Source: Streptomyces sp. BA2 (GTDB lineage: Bacteria > Actinomycetota > Actinomycetes > Streptomycetales > Streptomycetaceae). From it: a stretch of 64,000 nucleotides of DNA. Of the stretch, positions 18,755 through 27,933 are shown piece by piece. The notes under the pieces are model-generated. The model had not been told where the DNA came from. It did not search any database and saw only the letters and a list, made by a program, of their open reading frames with translations. Numbering within the stretch: the first letter of the stretch is position 1; every line of letters starts with the position of its first letter. The stretch covers positions 9,377,141-9,441,140 of the forward strand of contig NZ_WSRO01000002.1 of the NCBI RefSeq assembly GCF_009769735.1, written 5' to 3'. Both the position numbers and the translations under genes were made by a program.

Positions 18755-20598
18755 CTCACGAGGACGAACACGACGGCGAGGACGGTGAAGGCCGCGACGG
18801 CCTGGGCGAGGTACTGGTGCAGCTGACCGGTCTGCGGGCGGCGGGCCCAGCGGCCCAGGGCGCGGGCGCCAGATGCGACCGCGCCCACAGCGCCGTCGAC
18901 CGCCCGCTCCACAGCGCCGTCCGTCCAATGGGCGAGCCGCACGGCGGCCCCCGCAGCCCCGTCGACAGCGCGGTCCAGAACCTTGTCGTCGAACGCCGCT
19001 GCGGCGTGCGCGAGCCGCATCACAGGGGTGACGAGCAGGAAGTGGGCGGAGCGCTCAAGCCCGAGCCAGTCTGCGAACCCCGACCTCACCCGCTCGGGTA
19101 AGGGCAGCCGACGCATACCCCAGATCCAGACGGCCGCGGCCGCCAGGAGAGCCAGCGCGCCGGAGAGTGCGAACTCCCAGGGATATGGGGTTGGTTGATT
19201 ACTCGCCGCGAGAATGCGCGCGACGCTGTCGCGCAGGGGAGGGAAGGCCAGCGGCGTCATCGCGATGCAAGCCAGAGCCAGCAGGACCAAGGTGGGAACG
19301 GCGCCACCGGGGATCTGCCGGGCATCGGGGTGCGACACCGCAGGACGCCATGCGAACCACAACGCCTTAGCGCTGTAGACGGCGGACAGAAGGGCGGCCG
19401 TCAGCCCGGCCGCGTACAGCCAGGGGCTGCTCTCCAAAGCCCTGGTGAGCAGCACGTCCTTGGCGGCCCACAGTGAGAGCGGCGGGAGACCAGCCAAGGA
19501 GAGTGCGCCCACGGTGAAGGCAATCCCGACCGTCCATCGGTAGCGAGCAGCGCCGAGCAGCTCGGGGAGCTGTTGAGTGCCGAGTGCGGTCAGCCACGCC
19601 CCGGCGCACAGGAAGAGCAGGCTCTTCGCCGCCGCGTGGGCGGTGAGTTGCAGGGTTCCTCCGGTGGTCGCGCCAACCCCGGCAGCGAGCACCATGAAGC
19701 CGATCTGCGCACAACTCGAGGCGGCGAGCAGCTGCTTGAGATCGGTCTGCGCCACGGCGACCAGACCCAGGCAGATTGCGGTGGCCGCACCTGCCCACGC
19801 GACCACGTCGTCGCCCCAGCCTGAAGCGTCGAGCAGAGGCCCGGTCCGCAGCAGCAGATAGGCCCCGGCTACCACCATCGTCGCCGAATGCAGGAGCGCG
19901 GAGACTGGGCTCGGCCCCTGCATAGCCCTCGACAACCAGAAACTGAAGGGTAGTTGGGCGGATTTACCGAGGGCGGCGACGATGATGCCCGCAGTGATGA
20001 AGGACAGCCACGGTTCCTCGGCCCGCGCCAGCTCACCGAGAGAGAGGGCCGGGTCCTGCCCGCTCGCGAGTGCCGCGCCCGCCGCCAGGTAGAGGCCGAG
20101 GTCGGCGGTGCGGGTGGTGAGGAAGGCGGTGTCGGCCGCGCTCGTACGTTCCGGATCCCGCCACCAGTAGCCGATCAGTGCCCACGAGGTGGCGCCCATG
20201 ACTTCCCAGCCCATCAGGAGGACCGGCAGGTTCGCGGCGGTCACCGTGACGAGCATGCTCCCGGCGAACAGCAGCATCAGGCCGAAGAAGCGTGCCCTTG
20301 CCTCACCCTCGCCGAACTCCGCTGCGCTGAACAGCAGTACGGCGAGCGTGACCGCGGTGATCGTGATGGCGAGTACGCCGGAAAGGCCGTCCACCGCGAG
20401 CCGTACCGGCAGTCCGTCGAGGAGCGGAGCCTGAGCGGTCGGATGCCGCAAGGCGGCGGCGATGGCGAGACCCAGTGCGGTGACCGCGACGGTGATCGCC
20501 ACGCCCGGCGCCGCGCGGTCGGCCCCACGTCCCGACATGAGCAGCAGCAGGCCGCCGCCGAGCGGCAGGGCGATCAGCGCCCACAGCAGGGCGCTCAC
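18751..20598 (-). CDS. nuoL: Complex I-like antiporter subunit NuoL
   Basis: 615 residues from GTG 20598, which overlaps the nuoK stop (GTGA). The longer open frame upstream has no membrane character and is rejected. Here the helix-5 Glu is kept (LLMGWEVMGATSWALIGYWW), as are GKSAQLPFSFWLSRAMQGP and HSATMVVAGAYLL. The C-terminal ~120 residues (Ala-rich, DKVLDRAVDGAAGAAVRLAH) include the long lateral helix and last helix typical of NuoL. Terminal proton channel of the membrane arm. Confidence 0.93.
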   Translation of the reverse strand: MSALLWALIALPLGGGLLLLMSGRGADRAAPGVAITVAVTALGLAIAAALRHPTAQAPLLDGLPVRLAVDGLSGVLAITITAVTLAVLLFSAAEFGEGEARARFFGLMLLFAGSMLVTVTAANLPVLLMGWEVMGATSWALIGYWWRDPERTSAADTAFLTTRTADLGLYLAAGAALASGQDPALSLGELARAEEPWLSFITAGIIVAALGKSAQLPFSFWLSRAMQGPSPVSALLHSATMVVAGAYLLLRTGPLLDASGWGDDVVAWAGAATAICLGLVAVAQTDLKQLLAASSCAQIGFMVLAAGVGATTGGTLQLTAHAAAKSLLFLCAGAWLTALGTQQLPELLGAARYRWTVGIAFTVGALSLAGLPPLSLWAAKDVLLTRALESSPWLYAAGLTAALLSAVYSAKALWFAWRPAVSHPDARQIPGGAVPTLVLLALACIAMTPLAFPPLRDSVARILAASNQPTPYPWEFALSGALALLAAAAVWIWGMRRLPLPERVRSGFADWLGLERSAHFLLVTPVMRLAHAAAAFDDKVLDRAVDGAAGAAVRLAHWTDGAVERAVDGAVGAVASGARALGRWARRPQTGQLHQYLAQAVAAFTVLAVVFVLVR

Positions 20599-20900
20599 TC
20601 CTTGAGCTCCGCCGCCATGTCGGTCATGTCGATCTCCCGTGACCGGAACAGGGCGGTGACGACGGCGAAGCCGATCGCCATCTCCAGGGCCATCGCGGTG
20701 ACCGCGACAACGATGAGCACCTGTCCCTCGGGTGCGGCCGGAGCGATGTAGTGCCAGGCGGCGGCAGCGGCGAGGATGACCCCGCCCAGCATCAGTTCGA
20801 GCCCCATCATCAGCATCACGATCGACTGCTGGGTGAGCGCTCCGAACAGCCCGATGCAGAACAGCGCCGCGGCCACCAGCAGAAGCAGTTCCAGATTCAT
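20595..20900 (-). CDS. nuoK: Complex I-like subunit NuoK
   Basis: 101 residues and three helices, the exact family size. GLFGALTQQSIVMLMMGLELMLGGVILAAAA carries the two buried Glu positions of NuoK (one in LMMGLELM, another in ALEMAIGFAVV). ATG 20900 overlaps the nuoJ stop by 4 nt (ATGA). It forms the central proton path with NuoA and NuoJ. Confidence 0.94.
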   Translation of the reverse strand: MNLELLLLVAAALFCIGLFGALTQQSIVMLMMGLELMLGGVILAAAAAWHYIAPAAPEGQVLIVVAVTAMALEMAIGFAVVTALFRSREIDMTDMAAELKE

Positions 20901-21457
20901 CGCCCGACACCGCCTCGCACCGGATCGTCCGCGCGCCGTGATCGCAGATCGTCGCCGAACCGGTCATAGCGTCCGCGTCGCGTGGCGAGCACCACGGTGG
21001 CGACGATCGTCGCGAAGAGCGCCATGCCGAGCGTCATCATCGTGAGCATCTGCGGCCCCATCAGGGACATCCCGAGATCCATGGTCGGATCGGCCGGCGG
21101 CTTGCCCTTCCGGGCGGGCCACCGGGCCAGCAGGATGCCAGTGGCCAGCAGCGCGAACAGCAGGCCGCAGATGACCGCCGCACCCTTCTTGTTGTGGATC
21201 ATCGTCATCGGCATGAGCCCCGCCGGGTTCATCATGTACATCACCATGAAGACGGCCATGATGGCCATCTCGATGGTCATCATCAGCACGATCACGATGC
21301 CCAGGTAGTCGAGCCCGAGCAGCACGACGAGCCCGCCCACGCAGAGCAGCGAGGTCAGCAGGGAAAAGGTCGCGCGAGCCATGGAGTCAAAGCGGAACAC
21401 CATCACCCCGCCGACGGTCGCCAGGCTCGCCAGCATCCAGAAGGCCGCGGTATCCAT
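20897..21457 (-). CDS. nuoJ: Complex I-like subunit NuoJ
   Basis: 186 residues, five predicted helices. LLGLDYLGIVIVLMMTIEMAIM is the conserved helix-3 region that undergoes the pi-bulge rearrangement in complex I. A Met-rich stretch follows (MVMYMMNPAGLMPMTMIHNKKG), unusual for NuoJ. The C-terminal tail is Arg/Asp-rich. It overlaps nuoK by 4 nt and is separated from nuoH by 23 bp. Confidence 0.88.
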   Translation of the reverse strand: MDTAAFWMLASLATVGGVMVFRFDSMARATFSLLTSLLCVGGLVVLLGLDYLGIVIVLMMTIEMAIMAVFMVMYMMNPAGLMPMTMIHNKKGAAVICGLLFALLATGILLARWPARKGKPPADPTMDLGMSLMGPQMLTMMTLGMALFATIVATVVLATRRGRYDRFGDDLRSRRADDPVRGGVGR

Positions 21458-21480
21458 CGGTGTACGTCACCTCGCTTCCG

Positions 21481-22422
21481 TCATCGGTTGAGCACCACCA
21501 CGGCCACCACCAGGGCCTGCAGGATGGCCAGCGGGGTCAGGACGACCCAGGCCAGTTCCAGATAGCGCTCCATGCGCAAGGTCGGAACGCGGCGCCGCGC
21601 CCAGACCAGGAAGGCAAGTACGGCCGCCGTCTTGAGTACGGTCCACGCCCAGCCCGGCAGCAGGGGCCCGTGCCCGCCGCCCAGGAAGAGCGGCACGCTG
21701 AAAGCGGCAGCCACCACGAGCAGCAACCACCGGCCGCCGAGGAACAGCACCCGGTCCGGGCCGGACAGCTCGGCGGCCGCGCCGCCGGCCACATCCCGGC
21801 CCGCGGGCTGGTCGAAAGGCCCCCAGAACGCCATCGCCATGGCGCTCAGGAGGTAGATCCCGAAGGCCGCCGGCATCCACACCACGAACCACAACCCGGC
21901 CTGGTCATCGACCACTTCACCCACTTTGAGGGACTCCGCGCCAAGCGCGGCCGTCGTGATCGCGAGCATGTGGGGCAGTTCGTACGCGAGCCCTTGAGCC
22001 AGGAACCGGTAGCCGCCGATGAGTGACAGCGTCGAGTTCGGCCCCCAGCCCGCCATCCATACAGCCGCCCAGGCCAGTGCCTCCATCGCGTTGAACCAGA
22101 CGATCCCGTCCGGCAGATCACTCACCGACCGGAAACCCAGCGGCAGCACGACAGCGGCCATGACGGCGGCGACGGGGAGCAGCGCTGTCCCGATGCGGAT
22201 CAGCAGCACATCGGCTGCCCGGATGCGGCGCGGCTGCTGCACGAGCTGCCGGAGTACCTCCCGTCCGGGCAGCGTCGCGCTCGTGGCCGCCGAGCGCAGC
22301 GACCAGCGCCGCCCGTTCCTCGCGCCAGTGAGCACGGCATCGAATCCGGCCGCCGCCAGCGCCAGGGCGATCAGGAGGGCAGGCAGAACGAAGGCCGCCC
22401 ACAGCGGAGTCCGCTCAGCCAT
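21481..22422 (-). CDS. nuoH: Complex I-like subunit NuoH, divergent quinone-site loop
   Basis: 313 residues, eight helices. The region GIVWFNAMEALAWAAVWMAGW and the segment PFDQPAGRDVAGGAAAELSG align with NuoH (usual form [21 protein letters not shown]). In this loop the conserved acidic residues are largely replaced, so the quinone-facing surface may not work as in canonical complex I. Start ATG 22422 overlaps the upstream fusion gene by 8 nt. Confidence 0.88.
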   Translation of the reverse strand: MAERTPLWAAFVLPALLIALALAAAGFDAVLTGARNGRRWSLRSAATSATLPGREVLRQLVQQPRRIRAADVLLIRIGTALLPVAAVMAAVVLPLGFRSVSDLPDGIVWFNAMEALAWAAVWMAGWGPNSTLSLIGGYRFLAQGLAYELPHMLAITTAALGAESLKVGEVVDDQAGLWFVVWMPAAFGIYLLSAMAMAFWGPFDQPAGRDVAGGAAAELSGPDRVLFLGGRWLLLVVAAAFSVPLFLGGGHGPLLPGWAWTVLKTAAVLAFLVWARRRVPTLRMERYLELAWVVLTPLAILQALVVAVVVLNR

Positions 22423-23830
22423 GGGTCATTCCTGGCGTTGCGACGTACGACAGCTCATCGAGATCCGGGTCGAGGCTCGCGACGATGATGCGGGCGCAGG
22501 CGAACTCCGTACCCGCCAGCAGACAGGGGAGGGCGTCCAGCAGACCTCGTGACGGTGGCACCGCACCGTCGACTCTCCCGCGAGGACCTACGACCTGGGT
22601 CATCTCAAGCGGGTCGTCGGCCTCACAAGCGGCTGCGCTCCGCCCGACCTCGTCGAGCCACACGAGCATCCGGCTGTGTACGTCTCCGTCCGCGGCCAAG
22701 GCCGGCCCTGTCACTCCGAAGTGCGAGGCATGCTCCGCACGAAGTACCCCGAGGCCGGACATCAGCCATCGCAGCGTCCGCGAACGTTCCGCCCGCCGGA
22801 TCAAGGGACGTACGAGCGCACAGAGTTCGCCCGACCTCGCCCCGGCCAGGGCGCGGTCTCGGGCATAGCGCGATCGGGCCGCCATGTCGTCCCACCCCGC
22901 CACCGCGAAAAGCCGGCTCAGACTGTCCAGGTGCGCCGCGCACAGTCGTCGCGCGGTGTCTCCCTCAGTAACTCGCTCGCCTGCGGCGGCACGTAGCCAC
23001 GGATCGTTCCAGAAGGGCGGATGAGAAGAGGAGCGTGCAGCCACCGATTCGGCTGTGGCCTCCTGGACCACATCGCCCTGTAGTGAGAGACGCAAGACCA
23101 GCCCAGTGGGCCAGTCAGTCAGCGCGGGTCCCAGGGGTACGTGCAGCCGGTCGAGTCTCAGTCCGTCCCGGTCGTCCGCTCGATCGGCCGTAGGCAGCCC
23201 TGCCACGACAGCCATCTCGTGGCCCGCGTGACCGTGATGCCCGCCGTCACCGTTGTGATCAGCATGCGCACTGTGCTCTTCGTGCTCGCCATGGCCGGCA
23301 CCACCGCCGTGTTGTTCATGGGCTCCACGGCCCTCGTGCGGGCTGTCTGCGTCACGCTCGCCGTGTCCACGGTGTTCGCTGTGATCACGGTGGCCTTCGT
23401 CTCCAAGGCCCTGGATACTCTCGTCCGATTCGGAGCTGTCGGAGCCGGGGCCATGCGGCGTATATCCCGGGTGTTCTCCGTGCTGAGAGTGATGCAGATC
23501 TGGGGCCTTGGCTCCGTGATGGCCGCCTGGCGCACTCGTCGGCTCTGGAATTCGCCCGAGTGTGAGCTCAGCCAGACCCTGATCGAGGCTGCGGGCGACA
23601 TGCTCAGCGTTCAGAACCGTCACCATGGCCTTCGGCGCCGGGATCGCACCCCAGACAGCCTTCGCCCAGTCGTCGCCTGCGGTATCGGAAGAGCCCGCGA
23701 GGACCAGCAGATCCGCCTGCTCGGGCCCAGACACACACGGCCACGCGCGGCGTGACAACTCAGCTTCGACGGCGAGTCTTTCCCGTGTGGCGCCGGGATA
23801 CACCACGATCAGGACTCCCGGGAGGGACAT
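22415..23830 (-). CDS. NuoB-like / His-rich linker / NuoD-like fusion protein
   Basis: 471 residues from ATG 23830, 23 bp after nuoA. Residues ~1-95 follow the NuoB fold pattern (EQADLLVLAGSSDTAGDDWAKAV then PAPKAMVTVL, like NuoB 'adv..vaGt...km.p....mpePk.vi'), but the cysteines that bind cluster N2 are missing. Residues ~120-225 are a hydrophilic linker with roughly 30 histidines, mostly in HxH, HGE and HGH repeats. The remainder resembles NuoD (LHVPLGPALTDWPTGLVLRL, LSLQGDVVQEATAE). It replaces separate NuoB, C and D subunits in this operon. The linker may bind Ni, Cu, Zn or Co; that is inference. The NuoB/NuoD assignment rests on motif reading and gene order. Confidence 0.72.
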   Translation of the reverse strand: MSLPGVLIVVYPGATRERLAVEAELSRRAWPCVSGPEQADLLVLAGSSDTAGDDWAKAVWGAIPAPKAMVTVLNAEHVARSLDQGLAELTLGRIPEPTSAPGGHHGAKAPDLHHSQHGEHPGYTPHGPGSDSSESDESIQGLGDEGHRDHSEHRGHGERDADSPHEGRGAHEQHGGGAGHGEHEEHSAHADHNGDGGHHGHAGHEMAVVAGLPTADRADDRDGLRLDRLHVPLGPALTDWPTGLVLRLSLQGDVVQEATAESVAARSSSHPPFWNDPWLRAAAGERVTEGDTARRLCAAHLDSLSRLFAVAGWDDMAARSRYARDRALAGARSGELCALVRPLIRRAERSRTLRWLMSGLGVLRAEHASHFGVTGPALAADGDVHSRMLVWLDEVGRSAAACEADDPLEMTQVVGPRGRVDGAVPPSRGLLDALPCLLAGTEFACARIIVASLDPDLDELSYVATPGMTHG

Positions 23831-23853
23831 GGCGGTTCGGGTCAGCCTGCGCC

Positions 23854-24210
23854 TCAGCTCCACCGGAAGGCCCCCTCCCGCCAGGCGTATCCCACACCGG
23901 CGAGCAGCACTCCGAGGAAGAGGAACATCTCGATGACAGCGCTCGCGCCGACCACCGAGACGACCTTCGTCCACGGATACATGAACAGCATCTCCATGTC
24001 GAAGGCGAGGAAGACCATCGTGACCGGATACCAGCGCACGTGGAATCGAGAGAGGGGATGCTCACGTGGTTCAAGCCCGCCACTGAACGGCCCTGTGGCG
24101 AGGGGCTCTCGAACCGCCCTCAAGGCAATGCCGACGGCGTGCAGCAGGAAGACGGCGGCAATGAGCAGCACGAGCAGTGCCAGCACTGGCTGCCAGTCGG
24201 ATGTCTGCAT
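23854..24210 (-). CDS. nuoA: Complex I-like subunit NuoA
   Basis: 118 residues, three helices, normal NuoA length. PFSGGLEPREHPLSRFHVRWYPVTMVFLAFDMEMLFMYPW contains the family signature with the buried Asp/Glu pair in FDMEMLFMYPW. ATG 24210 follows GAAGGGG. First gene of the nuo-like operon, which then continues with the B/D fusion, H, J, K, L, M and N. Confidence 0.94.
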   Translation of the reverse strand: MQTSDWQPVLALLVLLIAAVFLLHAVGIALRAVREPLATGPFSGGLEPREHPLSRFHVRWYPVTMVFLAFDMEMLFMYPWTKVVSVVGASAVIEMFLFLGVLLAGVGYAWREGAFRWS

Positions 24211-24608
24211 GCGGGCCCCTTCCCGATGACCGCCCTTGCGTCGCGACTACCGCCAGGCAGCATGTCAGCCCCACGCGAAGTCGGGAACGTACGACACTGC
24301 GATCATTGCGGCATTTCTCCCACCGCCCGGACCATTCCCGGCCACGCCGCGGGGGCAGGCAAGCGCCTTCAGGGCGGCGCCCCCCAACTCGCTGGACGTT
24401 TCTATCCAGTTCAACGCGACCACGACGGTGCCGAGGCGGAACAGCGTGCAAGCGAATGGGCGGCTTGCTGATCCGGGTCCTGCTCCGCCGAGCAGGATGA
24501 GCCGCCGCCGGGGGCGCATTCCGCCCGGTGTCATCGCGGCGGTCACTCACCTTCGCGCACGGGAGCTGCCACACTCACGCGGACGTGGTGCCGCAGAAGT
24601 GGAAGCTG
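24211..24608. other. Upstream region of the nuo operon, no supported gene
   Basis: The 398 bp hold only overlapping frames with poor codon pattern. A minus frame at 24265-24546 has some protein-like stretches (RLGTVVVALNWIETSSELGG) but no good ribosome site. The nuo promoter should lie here. Confidence 0.4.
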
Positions 24609-25108
24609 TCAGTCCTCCCCGACCACGCTCAGGTCGTCGCCCAGGGCGGCGGCGACTTCAGCGGCACGGGAGTGATCGTCCAGGCGGCGCGTCAAGTAGG
24701 CGCAGGCGTGCTCGTGGCGAAGTGACCACCAGGCTGCCGAGCCCCCGATGCCACCCTTCGCTATCTTCCCGCGGTCGCGGGGGAAGCCGAGCGTCCAGGT
24801 GAGCCGGGTGCCGAAGACCTCGTCGTACCCGGTCACCTGCGGCGTGAGGAGTTCGGTGTGGAGGTGCGGGCCCAGGAGGGTGCGCAGCGGGCCGTCCTGG
24901 CTGGTGAGGGTGGAGAAGAAACCCGCCATGGCGGTGGCGGTGGTGTGGAGGTTGACCGCACCGAAGACCGCCTGCCGCCAGGCCCGGGAGTTCATCCGGC
25001 CCGGCTCCAGTACGCCGTCGGGGATCTGCAGCCAGGGCGCGGCGTGCAGTTGCTGGGGCCAGTCGGGCCGTCCGTATTCGAGGTCGGCGACACGTTCCAG
25101 CGCGTGAT
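24609..25108 (-). pseudogene. Truncated serine beta-lactamase/esterase-like protein (C-terminal part)
   Basis: The minus frame reads GRMNSRAWRQAVFGAVNLHTTATAMAGFFSTL and KIAKGGIGGSAAWWSLRHEHACAYLTRRLDDHSRA, typical of the C-terminal half of class C beta-lactamase-related hydrolases (EstB type). The N-terminal SxxK region is missing. The fragment begins abruptly near 25108, where an MFS fragment on the opposite strand starts, so two broken genes are joined there. Confidence 0.6.
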
Positions 25109-25559
25109 CCGGCACGTGGGCCTGCTTGTTCTCGCGGCCGGTCTGCTGTGGCTGTCGGCCGTCGAGCCGACCGGCTCGTTCGTGGTCGACGTCCTGCCCG
25201 CTTCACTGGTCGCAGCCCTCGGCATGTCGCTGGCGTACATCCCGGCGATGATGGCTGCCATGTCCGGCGCCCCCCAGGAGCAGGCGGGTCTGGCCTCCGG
25301 GATCGTCAACACCACCTACCAGGTCGGCTCGGCCCTCGGCCTGGCAGCCCTGACCGCCCTCGCCGCCTCGCAGGGCGCGGGACAACTGGGCAACCTGCCG
25401 GCGCTCACCGACGGCTTCAGCGCTGCCTTCTTGGGCGCCGCCGCCATCGCCGCCGCCGGTGGCCTCATCACCCTCCTCGTGATGCGCGGCGACAAGGCCG
25501 CGGCCACCGCGCAGCAGGCCGACGCACCGCAGCCGACGGGTGAGCAGATCGGCGTGTAG
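25109..25559 (+). pseudogene. C-terminal fragment of an MFS (DHA2) transporter
   Basis: From about 25110 the plus frame reads HVGLLVLAAGLLWLSAVEPTG, then ALGMSLAYIPAMMAAMSGAP, QEQAGLASGIVNTTYQVGSA and a final helix, i.e. the last ~145 residues of a DHA2 exporter. Upstream in the same frame is antisense of the hydrolase fragment. No start fits, so this is a gene scar. Confidence 0.65.
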
Positions 25560-26344
25560 CCGGTGGGCTGCCAGTCGGCCGCACGCGACACCGTTCACAG
25601 GGCCGCTCGATGTCTCACCGGACATCGAGCGGCCCCATTCCGCTGTCGAATACACAGCCGAGTCGGGGCGACGGTCGTCCTGGGTCACGTACTCAAGCGG
25701 CAGGACTCGGCAGTCTCACGGCGGTCCGGCCTCGGTGGGTGGGCGCCGGCCACCCCGACTGCGGCTATAGGCGGGGCCGGTGAAGTTGACGCGGGGGAGT
25801 GCGGCGTAGCTCGGGGTGCGCTGGGCGATGGCGAGGACGTTGTCGGCGGCCAGGGCGTCTTTGGGGGGTCTGCGGCGACTCCGTCCGCAGTCCGGGTCCG
25901 CAGGGCGTCGTCCATGACGACCTCACCGCAACCCCCTATGTGTTGCGTTGCTGCCCTGCGTGAATCCCTCGCCGGTGGCGGGGTCGTCCTTGCCGCTCGG
26001 GCTGCTGCGGCAGGCTCGGCCATGGACGGCGTTCCGCTGGCACAAGAGGCAGCACTACTCGGGCAGCTTCTCCCGGGGCCCTGGCATGGTCGGCCGTGTC
26101 CCCGCCGATATGGCGTCACGAGCGAGCGAGGCGGGCGATGGCGCTCCCGACTTCCTTCAGCTCGGCGTTCCCATCTTCGCTGCCGTGCATCGGTAGATGT
26201 ATTGACCGTTTACGCTGCCCGGCCGCGGTAGCCACCGTCCGGGCGGCCGTGCCGACACGCCGGCGTCACCAGGTTGGTGGGCGGCCCCGTCTGGTGGATC
26301 CACCTTTGGCAGCCCCTCGCGAGATTTCCACCATCAAGGCTCGC
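25560..26344. other. Gene-poor stretch with a short coding-like remnant
   Basis: No intact gene. On the minus strand around 25770-25860 one frame reads KDALAADNVLAIAQRTPSY and AALPRVNFTG, which has normal codon bias and looks like a piece of a lost gene; I do not recognise the family. The remainder is non-coding or decayed. Confidence 0.35.
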
Positions 26345-26367
26345 CATATACCCCCGGGGGGTATATG
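26345..26367. promoter_or_regulatory. CsoR-type copper operator, CATATACCCCC / GGGGGTATATG
   Basis: Near-perfect palindrome with 11-bp arms around one G. TATACCCCC-GGGGGTATA is the known form of operators bound by the copper-sensing repressor CsoR and its relatives. It sits 61 bp before the ATG of a His-rich protein gene, and its right half TATATG could be part of the -10 box. No csoR gene is in the window, so a remote CsoR must act. Confidence 0.75.
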
Positions 26368-26428
26368 GTTCTGATCGTTGGACGGAGCGGAACGGCGCCG
26401 GAAGGCGCCTCACACCCTGGGAGATGTC

Positions 26429-27292
26429 ATGACGAACCACGCGGGCCACGGCCAGACCGATCACAACGGTCACGACGACCACAGTGCTCACGGTGGAGCT
26501 CAGCCCGGCGGCCTTGCGGTCTCCGAGAACGGGTACACCCTCGAGCTCGAATCGACGATCCTCGCCGCCGGTGTGCAGCCGGTCAGTTTCCGGGTGATCG
26601 GCGCCGACGGATGGGCGGTGACCGAGTTCGTGACCGAGCACGAGAAGGAACTGCACTTCATCGCTGTCCGGCGTGACACGGCCGGGTTCCAGCACGTGCA
26701 CCCGGTGAGGGACGAGAAGGGCACCTGGAGTGTCGAACTGGCCCTGGAACCGGGGGACTGGAGGTTCTTCGCCGACATCCACCCGGCCGGCCACGACGGG
26801 ACCTTGACGCTGGGGATCGACGTCGCGGTCGCCGGGTCGTACGACCCGCTGCCGCTCCCCGTGGCCACCGGGATCGCGCAGATCGGTGAGTACACGGTCG
26901 CGCTCGACGGTGAACTCCTGCCGGGGGAAGCGAGCGAACTGATGCTCACCGTCAGCCGGAACGGCCGCCCCGTCACCGATCTTCAGCCCTACCTGGCCGC
27001 GTACGGGCACCTGGTGGCGCTGCGGGTCGGCGACCTGGGTTACCTCCACGTCCACCCGGAGGGCGAGCCCGGAGACGGCATCACCGCACCGGGGCCCGGG
27101 ATCTCCTTCATGGCGGTCGCGCCCACGGCCGGCACCTACCGCCTGTACCTGGACTTCCAGCACAACGACGTCGTCCGGACGGCCGAGTTCACGATGCGGA
27201 CCGCCGAGGCCGCCCCTCACGCGACCGCCCCGCACGCGGACGCAGCACCCGAGCACAAGAGCCACCACCACGGCCACCACGCACACCACTGA
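26429..27292 (+). CDS. His-rich, probably copper-binding protein
   Basis: 287 residues from ATG 26429, chosen over an in-frame ATG at 26378 because GGGAGAT precedes it and the upstream codons lie next to the operator. Both ends are very His-rich (HAGHGQTDHNGHDDHSAH near the start, HKSHHHGHHAHH at the end). The centre looks like beta-sandwich repeats with HxHP motifs (FQHVHPVRD, YLHVHPEGE) and GTYRLYLDFQH. No signal peptide or membrane helix is visible, so it appears cytoplasmic. The CsoR-type operator upstream suggests copper induction. Function as a copper store or chaperone is inference; I do not know a characterised homologue. Confidence 0.82.
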   Translation: MTNHAGHGQTDHNGHDDHSAHGGAQPGGLAVSENGYTLELESTILAAGVQPVSFRVIGADGWAVTEFVTEHEKELHFIAVRRDTAGFQHVHPVRDEKGTWSVELALEPGDWRFFADIHPAGHDGTLTLGIDVAVAGSYDPLPLPVATGIAQIGEYTVALDGELLPGEASELMLTVSRNGRPVTDLQPYLAAYGHLVALRVGDLGYLHVHPEGEPGDGITAPGPGISFMAVAPTAGTYRLYLDFQHNDVVRTAEFTMRTAEAAPHATAPHADAAPEHKSHHHGHHAHH

Positions 27293-27315
27293 CCGACCAC
27301 TTGGGAAGGAGCGTC

Positions 27316-27846
27316 ATGCCCCGCCTGACCCGCCTCACGCCCGACACGGCGGTCGGCGCCTCACGCGACCTGCTCGACGAGCTGGTCTCCCGCCACGGCC
27401 AGATCGGCGACATGGTCTCGACGATGGCGCACTCGCCGGCCGTACTGGGCGGCTACCTCCAGCTCAGCCGGGCCATGGGACGAGCCAAGCTCGACCGCAA
27501 GATCAGTGAACGGATCTCGATCGCCGTCCAGGCCCAGCAGGGCTGCGGGCTGTGCCTCGAAGCGCACGTCGGTGCCGCCCGCGCCCTGGGGATTGACGAG
27601 GAAGAGATCGAGCGAGCCCACCTGGGCACCTCGACTGATCCCGCCACTGCGGCGATCATCACCCTCGCCCTCCAGGTCTATCGCGAGCCGACGTCGATCA
27701 CCGACGAACAGGTCACCGCCCTGCGCGCGCACGGCTATAGCGACCGTGCGATCGCCGACGTGGTCGGCGTTGTCTCCCTCAACATCCTCACCGGCGCCTT
27801 CAACCTCCTCGCCGGCCTCACACCGGGGGGCGACGCCGATGCGTAG
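27316..27846 (+). CDS. Carboxymuconolactone decarboxylase / AhpD-like protein
   Basis: 176 residues from ATG 27316, preceded by GGAAGGAGC. The AhpD signature QAQQGCGLCLEAHVGAAR has the CxxC and downstream His that carry peroxidase/disulfide reductase activity in this family. A second half repeats the fold (LALQVYREPTSITDEQV). It follows the His-rich gene by 23 bp and so is probably in the same copper-responsive operon, where a thiol oxidoreductase would fit metal or peroxide stress. Confidence 0.9.
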   Translation: MPRLTRLTPDTAVGASRDLLDELVSRHGQIGDMVSTMAHSPAVLGGYLQLSRAMGRAKLDRKISERISIAVQAQQGCGLCLEAHVGAARALGIDEEEIERAHLGTSTDPATAAIITLALQVYREPTSITDEQVTALRAHGYSDRAIADVVGVVSLNILTGAFNLLAGLTPGGDADA

Positions 27847-27872
27847 CCAAGACATCCCCGCCTGCTGTCAGC

Positions 27873-27908
27873 GCGGGGCACGGCCACCACCCCGGGGTCG
27901 TGCCCCGC
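27873..27908 (+). terminator. Stem-loop between the AhpD-like and MFS genes
   Basis: Perfect 10-bp stem GCGGGGCACG / CGTGCCCCGC with a 16-nt loop, ending 26 bp before the MFS start. No T-tract. It could terminate the upstream operon partially, or shape downstream translation. Confidence 0.5.
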
Positions 27909-27933
27909 CACATGAACACCGAAGGAATCCGTC

